From Arthrobacter sp. S39 (GTDB lineage: Bacteria; Actinomycetota; Actinomycetes; Actinomycetales; Micrococcaceae): 64,000 bases of DNA. The notes beneath the pieces were generated by a model. It saw nothing but the letters and a program-made list of their open reading frames with translations. It was not told the origin of the DNA and ran no database searches. This document shows, in pieces, positions 58,392 through 64,000 of this stretch (the stretch's first letter is position 1; every line of letters starts with the position of its first letter). The stretch is from contig NZ_SIHX01000002.1 in assembly GCF_004320525.1 (NCBI RefSeq), positions 372,001-436,000 of the forward strand. Direction: 5' to 3'. Made by a program: the position numbers and the translations under genes.

Positions 58392-59201
58392 GTGTCCTCG
58401 CCAGTAAAAACACTGCGCTCCGCGCTGCGGAAGTACCTGATGATCCCCAAGCTCATCAGGCTGTCCCGCTCTGCGCCGAAGGACAGGAACGTGGCCTGGG
58501 ACCGGTACTGGGCGGGAATAGCCAGGACCGGTGCGCAGAGTGAGGTCCTGTGGGACTCCGGAAGCGACCACGAGCTCATTGGTTACGCCGACGTGCTGGG
58601 ACGCCACTTTGATCCGACGCTTCCGGTGGTTGATGTCGGGTGCGGCCACGGCAGCTTCACGCGCGCACTTGCCCCGTTGTTTCCGCGGGCCGTCGGCGTG
58701 GATGTATCCGCCCACGCCGTGGAACGGGCCCGGAACGGGGCCGCCGGAATGGACAATGTCACTTTCCTGGTTCGCGACATGACCCAGCCCGGTGCCGGTG
58801 CGGGCCTCGCAGGGAACACCGACGCCAACGTTTTTATCCGGGGCGTGCTGCACGTGCTGGAACCGGCGGACCAGGCGGCCCTGGTGGAAAACCTGCGCCA
58901 ACTGGTTGGCACCCGCGGTGCTGTATTCCTGGCCGAAACGAACTTCCAGGGCAACCCGGTGGAGTACGTCACCCATCTGGGCGCCACCATTGAGGCCATC
59001 CCGGCCCCGCTGGAACGGGCCATCCGCGAACTGCCGATGCCCGGCCACTTCGGCCCTGCCGAACGCAGCCGGGCCCTGCCGCCGGAGACCTGGGAACTGC
59101 TGGAGGACGGCCCCACCACCATCGAGACGAACCCGATGACCGGGGACGCCGCCGCCAGCCTCGTTCCCGGTTATTTCGCGGTGCTGAAACCCCGCGCTTA
59201 G
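58392..59201 (+). CDS. Class I SAM-dependent methyltransferase
   Basis: This 269-aa protein has the SAM motif VVDVGCGHGSFTRAL, the acidic turn VGVDVSAHAVERA and a later VFIRGVLHVLEP. The substrate is not deducible. The N-terminus has an amphipathic basic stretch (KTLRSALRKYLMIPKLIRL). GTG 58392 is preferred because TATATT lies 6 nt upstream; in-frame ATGs at 58323 and 58344 would add an odd Gly/Pro-rich tail. It is divergent from the kinase gene. Confidence 0.82.
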   Translation: MSSPVKTLRSALRKYLMIPKLIRLSRSAPKDRNVAWDRYWAGIARTGAQSEVLWDSGSDHELIGYADVLGRHFDPTLPVVDVGCGHGSFTRALAPLFPRAVGVDVSAHAVERARNGAAGMDNVTFLVRDMTQPGAGAGLAGNTDANVFIRGVLHVLEPADQAALVENLRQLVGTRGAVFLAETNFQGNPVEYVTHLGATIEAIPAPLERAIRELPMPGHFGPAERSRALPPETWELLEDGPTTIETNPMTGDAAASLVPGYFAVLKPRA

Positions 59202-59209
59202 GTCCGGCC

Positions 59210-60202
59210 CTAAGCCCGGGCCAGCAGCCGTTCGACGTCGGCCGTGCCGGGGTAGGCGGCCTGCGTCCCCTTCCGCGTCGCTGCCAGGGCGGCAGCTACA
59301 GAGGCGAACGCGGCAGCCGCGGCGAGGGGGTCTCCCGCTGCCAGGCGGGCCGCCACGGCACCGGTAAACGCGTCACCCGCGCCGGTGGTGTCCACCGCCT
59401 TCACCACGGTGGGTGCAATCCTCGTGACCTTCGGTCCCGCTGCCTGCGAATCCAGGACCACCGAACCGTCCGCACCCAGGGTGACCAGGACCCGGTCCAG
59501 CCCGCGCTCGGCAAAGCGCCCGCGGATCCGGTCCCAGTCGGCGTCGTCCGCCGCGGCACCCGGCATCCCAGCGTCCGGCGCGTCACCGGAACCAAGGAAC
59601 AGCGACGCCTCGTGGGCGTTGACCAGCAGGACGTCAGCCAGTTCCGCCAGTTCCTGGCTGATCCCGGCGTACGGCGAGAGGTTCAGCAGGACCGTGGCGC
59701 CGGCGTCGTGCCCCGCGCGTGCGGCGGCCTCCACCGTTTCGGGGCTGACCTCGAGGCAGAGGCAGACGACGGCGGCGCCGTCGAACGCGTCCGCCGCGGC
59801 AGAGACGTCCGCAGGAGACAGGGTCCCGTTGGCGCCTGCGGAGATGATGATGTTGTTTTCGCCGTGCGCGTCGACGGCGATGACGGCCACCCCCGTGGCC
59901 TCGGGGACGCTCCGGACATGGCCCACGTCCACTCCGGCGCCGGCCGCGGAAGACAGCAGCATCTCGCCGTTGGCGTCGTCCCCCACGGCGCCGATGAGGC
60001 TTACATCCCCGCCGAGCAGGCTGGCGGCCACGGCCTGGTTGGCGCTCTTGCCACCCGGGTTGACGGCGAATCCGGTGCCGTGGACTGTCTCGCCCGGCAG
60101 GGGGAGGCGCTCGCAGTAGATGGTCAGGTCCGCGTTCAGGGATCCGACGACGACGATCCTGCCGCCCTTTTCGACGGCGGTGCCCGCTGTTCCGGTGCTC
60201 AT
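59210..60202 (-). CDS. rbsK: Ribokinase
   Basis: This 330-aa PfkB-family kinase has the ribokinase blocks VVGSLNADLTIYCERLPLPGET, GFAVNPGGKSANQAVAASLLGG and KAVDTTGAGDAFTGAVAARLA (catalytic Asp). It phosphorylates ribose released by the nucleoside hydrolase. ATG 60202 overlaps the transporter stop by 4 nt. It completes the uriH-uriT-rbsK order that matches the uridine utilisation operon of Corynebacterium glutamicum. Confidence 0.92.
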   Translation of the reverse strand: MSTGTAGTAVEKGGRIVVVGSLNADLTIYCERLPLPGETVHGTGFAVNPGGKSANQAVAASLLGGDVSLIGAVGDDANGEMLLSSAAGAGVDVGHVRSVPEATGVAVIAVDAHGENNIIISAGANGTLSPADVSAAADAFDGAAVVCLCLEVSPETVEAAARAGHDAGATVLLNLSPYAGISQELAELADVLLVNAHEASLFLGSGDAPDAGMPGAAADDADWDRIRGRFAERGLDRVLVTLGADGSVVLDSQAAGPKVTRIAPTVVKAVDTTGAGDAFTGAVAARLAAGDPLAAAAAFASVAAALAATRKGTQAAYPGTADVERLLARA

Positions 60203-61626
60203 TCGGCCACCTCAGCCTCAACGGGCTTCGGGATCAGCAGCGAGGCGCCGAACGCGGCAACGGTGATGACCAGGCCGGTGACCACAACGGTCAGGTAGGA
60301 GGCCTTCGGGTCCCCGAGTGCCGACGTCGCCACCAGCACGGCCGGCAGCACCAGGAAGCTGAGGCCCGCACCAAGGTTGAAGGCACCCGCGTTCATGCCG
60401 GGCAGGAAGCCGGGGTTTCCGGCGGGGGAGAGCACCACACCGAGGCCGTTGAGCATGATGTTGACCGTACCTGCGTACATGATGCCCAGCAAGACCGTTC
60501 CGGCGATCATCATCGGCAGGCTGCTGAGACCGAAGAACGCGATGATGGCCAGGGCGGCGACGCTGCCCAGCATGCCGATCCGCAGCACCCTGGTGTAGCC
60601 GAGCACTGGCGCCAGCCTGCCGCTGATGGGTCCCACCAGCCAGCCGAGCAGGGCGTACGGGGTGAGGATGATCAGCGACATTTCGGTGGGGCCGACGCCG
60701 AACCCTGGGGCTGCCGCCTGGACGTAGGCGGGGATGATGCCGTTGATGACGGCGAAGATGCCGGTCATGGTCAGCGTGGTGGTCAGCAGCGGCGCCCAGG
60801 TGGAGCGCTGGCGCAGGTGCACGGTTTCCACCATGGGCTCCTTCGCCCGCTTCTCCACCGTCCAGAACGCGTAGAACGCGACGGCGGCAACGGCCACCAG
60901 CACGATGGCCAGCATCAGCGTGCCGGTGGAGAACGCGCCCACCAGTTTCGAGCCTTCGTTCAGGGCCGTGAGCAGGGCACCGACGGCCACCACGATGAAG
61001 AACACGCCCAGCCAGTCCATGGTGGTTCCGGCGGCGGGCTTGCTTTCGCCGGCGAGGAGGGCGATCAGGGCGGTGGCCACCACGGCCAGGACCACCATGA
61101 GCCAGAAGATGCTGCGGAAGCCGAAGTGCTCGGCGAAGTAGCCGCCCACAAACGAGTCCACGCCGGCCACGCCGCCGTTGACAGCGGTGATGAGGCCCAT
61201 CAGCGTGCCGTACTTGCGCGGGTTGCTGACGGCGGAGCGCAGCATGATCAGGCACAGCGGCACGGTGGGGCCGCTGACGCCCTGGATGATGCGGCCTACA
61301 AAGAGCCACGTGACGTCCGGGGCCAGCGCCGCGATGACGGAGCCGACGGCCATCAGGAGCATCATGCCGATCAGGATCTTTTTGCGGCCGATGATGTCGC
61401 TCAGGCGCGGCAGGAAAAGGGAGAACAGTGCGGCGGCGGTGAAGAACCACGTCTGGGACAGCCCGATGACGGCCTGGTCGGTGTTGAGTTCATTGCCCAT
61501 GGTGACCAGGGCCGGGCTGAGCATGGAGGCATTGAGCTGGAACGCCACGCAGGCTGCCAGCAGGGCAACCATCAGTGCGGTGACGTTGCCGCGGGAGGTC
61601 CTGGTTTCAAGGAGTGTGGCGGTCAT
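60199..61626 (-). CDS. uriT: MFS transporter, uridine/nucleoside permease candidate
   Basis: This 475-aa protein has about 14 transmembrane segments of the DHA2 type, with TDQAVIGLSQTWFFTAAALFSLFLPRLSDIIGRKK near the start. By sequence alone it looks like a drug exporter, but its place between nucleoside hydrolase and ribokinase points to nucleoside uptake, as for UriT of C. glutamicum. ATG 61626 lies directly at the uriH stop. Confidence 0.82.
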   Translation of the reverse strand: MTATLLETRTSRGNVTALMVALLAACVAFQLNASMLSPALVTMGNELNTDQAVIGLSQTWFFTAAALFSLFLPRLSDIIGRKKILIGMMLLMAVGSVIAALAPDVTWLFVGRIIQGVSGPTVPLCLIMLRSAVSNPRKYGTLMGLITAVNGGVAGVDSFVGGYFAEHFGFRSIFWLMVVLAVVATALIALLAGESKPAAGTTMDWLGVFFIVVAVGALLTALNEGSKLVGAFSTGTLMLAIVLVAVAAVAFYAFWTVEKRAKEPMVETVHLRQRSTWAPLLTTTLTMTGIFAVINGIIPAYVQAAAPGFGVGPTEMSLIILTPYALLGWLVGPISGRLAPVLGYTRVLRIGMLGSVAALAIIAFFGLSSLPMMIAGTVLLGIMYAGTVNIMLNGLGVVLSPAGNPGFLPGMNAGAFNLGAGLSFLVLPAVLVATSALGDPKASYLTVVVTGLVITVAAFGASLLIPKPVEAEVAE

Positions 61627-62682
61627 TTACTTGATCCCTCCGATGGTGACATCGGCACGATCCTGGCGTTCGACGTCGGCCGTGTTGGCGTTGGTGCCTG
61701 CCTCGCCGGTGAGCGGCTCACCGATCCGGACGAGGGCATCGGTGACAAGGTCCCAGAACCGTCCGTGGTCCAGGTCCACGGCGACCGAGGTATTGCAGCC
61801 GGCGGGAGCCGGGGCACGGAAGTCGGCCACGGTCATGCCGAGGGTCAGCTTGCCCTGGAGTTCGATGTCCACAGGCACCTTGCGGGTGGTGACGATGCTG
61901 GGGTCGATCACGTAGGCCACGGCGCAGGGATCGTGCACCGGCGGGTAGTCGAAGCCCTGGGCGTCCTTGTACGTCTGGGTGAAGAACTCCATCAGTTCCA
62001 TCACGAACTGCGCCGGTTTGGTGCCGATAGCCGCGATTCTTGCCACGACCTCCGGGGTGGCCAGTGCCTGGTGGGTGAGATCCAGCCCCACCATTACCAC
62101 GGGCCAGTTCTCGTTGAACACGATGTGTGCGGCTTCGGGGTCGATGATGATGTTGAATTCGGCCACGGCGCTCCAGTTGCCCACGTGGTAACCGCCGCCC
62201 ATCAGGACAACTTCCTTGACGCGGTCCACGATGCGTGGTTCCTTGCGCGCCGCCATGGCGATGTTGGTGAGGCCGGCGGTGGGGACCAGGGTCACAGTGC
62301 CGGGTTCGTGCGCCATGACGGTGTCGATGATGAGGTCGACGGCGTGGCGCGGGTCCAGTTCGATGGCGGACTCGGGCTGCGCGGGGCCGTCCATGCCGGA
62401 CTCGCCGTGGATGTCGGGTGCGGTTTCGATGGTGCGCACCAGCGGCCGGCCGCAGCCGGCGGCGAACGGAACTCCGGTGATGCCGGCGATGGTGCCCACC
62501 GACAGGGCATTGCGGGTGACCTTCTCGAGGGTCTGGTTGCCCACCACGGTGGTGACGGCCAGCAGCTCGATGTCAGGGTTGCCGTGCGCGAGCAGCAGCG
62601 CCACGGCGTCGTCATGCCCGGGGTCGCAGTCCAGGATGATCTTCTTGCGGTTTACGGGGTTGGGGTCCACGTTTGTCTCCAC
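61627..62682 (-). CDS. uriH: Inosine-uridine preferring nucleoside hydrolase
   Basis: This 351-aa enzyme has the IUNH Asp cluster ILDCDPGHDDAVALLLA near residue 16, VTLVPTAGLTNIA, EFNIIIDPEAA and HDPCAVAYV, which bind calcium and ribose. It splits uridine, inosine or related nucleosides to base and ribose. GTG 62682 is the first gene of the uriH-uriT-rbsK operon and is preceded by a LacI-type operator pair at 62763-62804. Confidence 0.92.
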   Translation of the reverse strand: METNVDPNPVNRKKIILDCDPGHDDAVALLLAHGNPDIELLAVTTVVGNQTLEKVTRNALSVGTIAGITGVPFAAGCGRPLVRTIETAPDIHGESGMDGPAQPESAIELDPRHAVDLIIDTVMAHEPGTVTLVPTAGLTNIAMAARKEPRIVDRVKEVVLMGGGYHVGNWSAVAEFNIIIDPEAAHIVFNENWPVVMVGLDLTHQALATPEVVARIAAIGTKPAQFVMELMEFFTQTYKDAQGFDYPPVHDPCAVAYVIDPSIVTTRKVPVDIELQGKLTLGMTVADFRAPAPAGCNTSVAVDLDHGRFWDLVTDALVRIGEPLTGEAGTNANTADVERQDRADVTIGGIK

Positions 62683-62762
62683 GTCATTGGGGGCCTGCCG
62701 GGCTGGGGTGCCGGCAGGGCGCTAAAGCAATCAAGGGAGATCATGGCATCTCCGCAGGCGTT

Positions 62763-62780
62763 ACGTCAAGCGCTTAACGT
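62763..62780. promoter_or_regulatory. LacI-type operator 1 in the uriH/uriR divergent promoter
   Basis: ACGTCAAGCGCTTAACGT is almost a perfect palindrome around AAGC/GCTT, the form recognised by LacI-family repressors. It lies 81 nt upstream of uriH and 77 nt upstream of uriR. Confidence 0.75.
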
Positions 62781-62786
62781 AGAAGG

Positions 62787-62804
62787 CGTCAAGCGCTTGA
62801 TGCC
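62787..62804. promoter_or_regulatory. LacI-type operator 2 in the uriH/uriR divergent promoter
   Basis: GCGTCAAGCGCTTGATGC shares the TCAAGCGCTT core with operator 1, with centres 23 bp apart, so two repressor dimers could bind on roughly the same face. Confidence 0.75.
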
Positions 62805-62844
62805 TTGCGTTGCCTGATGGCGCCGATTGGCCCTCCGCGCCGAC

Positions 62845-62850
62845 TACCAT
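62845..62850 (+). promoter_or_regulatory. -10 element, leaderless start of uriR
   Basis: TACCAT is followed by CGAGGT and ATG 62857, again with 6 nt. The CGAGGT could alternatively act as a weak ribosome binding site. Confidence 0.4.
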
Positions 62851-62856
62851 CGAGGT

Positions 62857-63894
62857 ATGGAAACCGCGGAGCGCACCCAGCAGCAGCCAGGCCGGGGACC
62901 GCGGGTCACGGCGGCCATGGTGGCTGCCCGGGCCGGCGTCTCGACGGCGACTGTTTCCCTGGTGGCCAACGGCAAGACCCGGGGGCGCGTCTCCGAGGAC
63001 AACATCACCCGCGTGCGGGACGCCATCGCCGAACTCGGCTACGTGGTGGACAGTGTGGGAAGCTCGCTGGCCAAGGGCGTGAGCTCCATTGTGATCCTGG
63101 TGGCACCGGACATCTCGAACCCGTTTTTTGCCAAGGTGATCGCCGGGGTCAGGGAATCCCTGGGCGCGGACTACCAGCTCCTGCTGTCCGTGACGGACGC
63201 CGGCGAATTCCCGCAGGCCCACGATGTCCGCAAGCTGCTTGCACTGCGCCCGGCCGGGCTGCTCGTGGACGCACCCAACTCCGACTTCCTTGAGGACCTT
63301 TCGGCTCCTGGGCCGCTGGTGCTGCTCGACGCGCCAGGGCTGGAGTCGTACGCACCCTCGGTGAACCTTGACGTGGCCTCCGGGGCGCGCCAGCTGGCAG
63401 CACACCTGGCTGACGCCGGCCATCGGACCGTGGCCTACGTTGACAGCGTGACCGGCACTGCCACCTTCGACGTGCGGCGCTCCGCGTTCCTGGATGAGGC
63501 CACGGCGCGGGGGATCTCCGTGCCGTCCGGCTGCATCGTCAGCACCACCATCGACGTCGGCGCGGCAGCGGCCGCCTTCACCCAGGCGTGGCCGCAGTGG
63601 CAGCAGGCCGGGGTCACCGCTGTCGTCTGCGGAACGGACACCCACGCCTACGGCGTGCTGCAGGAAGCCCGAGTGGCCGGCGTGCTGATCCCGGAGCAGC
63701 TCGCCGTGGCGGGCTTCGACGACCTCCCCTACTCCGCCACCAGCAATCCTGGCCTCACCAGCGTGCACTTGCCGGCCACCCCGCTGGGCCTGAAGGCGGG
63801 GGAGCAGCTGCGCGCGCTGATGGAGGGCCGGCCGCTCGAACAGGCCCAGCTGACCCTGGCGAGCTCGCTCGTGGTGCGCGGCTCCACCAGATGA
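62857..63894 (+). CDS. uriR: LacI-family repressor of the nucleoside operon
   Basis: This 345-aa regulator has an N-terminal LacI helix-turn-helix (VTAAMVAARAGVSTATVSLVANG, hinge SVGSSLAKGVSS) and a periplasmic-binding-like effector domain (IVILVAPDISNPFFAKVIAG, VAGFDDLPYSA). It is divergent from uriH, and two near-identical operators lie between them, so it very likely represses uriH-uriT-rbsK and itself. UriR/RbsR of C. glutamicum has this role. Confidence 0.88.
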   Translation: METAERTQQQPGRGPRVTAAMVAARAGVSTATVSLVANGKTRGRVSEDNITRVRDAIAELGYVVDSVGSSLAKGVSSIVILVAPDISNPFFAKVIAGVRESLGADYQLLLSVTDAGEFPQAHDVRKLLALRPAGLLVDAPNSDFLEDLSAPGPLVLLDAPGLESYAPSVNLDVASGARQLAAHLADAGHRTVAYVDSVTGTATFDVRRSAFLDEATARGISVPSGCIVSTTIDVGAAAAAFTQAWPQWQQAGVTAVVCGTDTHAYGVLQEARVAGVLIPEQLAVAGFDDLPYSATSNPGLTSVHLPATPLGLKAGEQLRALMEGRPLEQAQLTLASSLVVRGSTR

Positions 63895-63933
63895 CCCATT
63901 CCGGAAAGGTTCACGTGTCCGTATTACGGATCG

Positions 63934-63947
63934 GGCAAGCGCTTTCC
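63934..63947. promoter_or_regulatory. AAGCGCTT operator-like site before glycerate kinase
   Basis: GGCAAGCGCTTTCC shares the CAAGCGCTT core with the two uri operators and lies 27 nt upstream of the glycerate kinase start. It may be bound by UriR or another LacI-family repressor. Confidence 0.5.
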
Positions 63948-63973
63948 GGCCTGGGGCTGGCATGATGGAGCGC

Positions 63974-64000
63974 ATGCGCATTCTCATTGCTCCGGACAAG
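63974..64000 (+). CDS. Glycerate kinase, N-terminal fragment cut by the window end
   Basis: The last 27 nt read MRILIAPDK, the near-invariant opening of glycerate kinases of the GlxK/GarK family, which phosphorylate D-glycerate. GGAG lies 3 nt before ATG 63974; an in-frame ATG at 63965 is an alternative. The rest of the gene is outside the window. Confidence 0.7.

Noticed and set aside
1..64000. CRISPR arrays, rRNA, tRNA and complete insertion sequences
   Set aside because: No direct repeat-spacer pattern, cloverleaf or transposase frame was recognised on either strand.

Overview
The window reads as a chromosomal segment from a high-GC Gram-positive of the Micrococcaceae, most likely Arthrobacter, Pseudarthrobacter or Paenarthrobacter. 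The evidence is the GC-rich codon use, frequent GTG/TTG starts, probable leaderless genes, Tat/lipobox binding proteins and gene sets known from Actinobacteria (SiaEFGI-type sialic acid transporter, Uri-type nucleoside operon). I see no rRNA, tRNA, CRISPR array or intact insertion sequence.

Left edge (1-6.4 kb): a frameshifted serine-recombinase relic, then a PucR-type regulator divergent from a tannase/feruloyl-esterase-family enzyme and an MFS transporter, then a paired SMR efflux system, then about 0.7 kb with no convincing gene. This edge looks like the worn margin of an accessory region.

Sialic acid locus (6.4-16.7 kb, minus strand): sialidase, then a four-component ABC importer (lipoprotein, permease, permease-ATPase fusion, ATPase), N-acetylneuraminate lyase, ManNAc kinase and ManNAc-6-P epimerase. 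This covers everything from release of sialic acid to GlcNAc-6-P. A large hairpin-forming MITE-like repeat sits inside the operon. A PfkB sugar kinase runs divergently from the sialidase.

Plant-glycoside/aromatic island (17.8-49.1 kb): (i) a five-gene operon with an extradiol (VOC) dioxygenase, two FAH-family enzymes, a cyclase-family hydrolase and an amidohydrolase; (ii) flavin reductase with a C-terminal IclR-like sensor domain, LysR regulator, luciferase-like monooxygenase, GH3 glycosidase and TetR regulator in one direction, the last three joined by two 4-nt GTGA overlaps; (iii) a DHA2 MFS exporter; (iv) GH106, GH3 and GH35 glycosidases and an HSL-type esterase; (v) a self-sufficient P450 (P450-FMN/2Fe-2S reductase fusion); (vi) a sugar ABC importer without its own ATPase, a Gfo/Idh/MocA dehydrogenase and a GH43 enzyme. 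The combined content suggests uptake and deglycosylation of a plant glycoside followed by oxidative attack on its aglycone. The substrate is not known and this is the most novel part of the window.

Right part (49.1-64 kb): housekeeping-like genes (LapA-domain protein, orphan sulfonate-type binding protein, HAD phosphatase, GDPD, small acidic proteins), a signalling cluster (hybrid histidine kinase, GGDEF-EAL and EAL proteins), a methyltransferase, a nucleoside utilisation operon (uriH-uriT-rbsK) divergent from its LacI-type regulator with two operators, and the first codons of a glycerate kinase carrying a similar operator half-palindrome.
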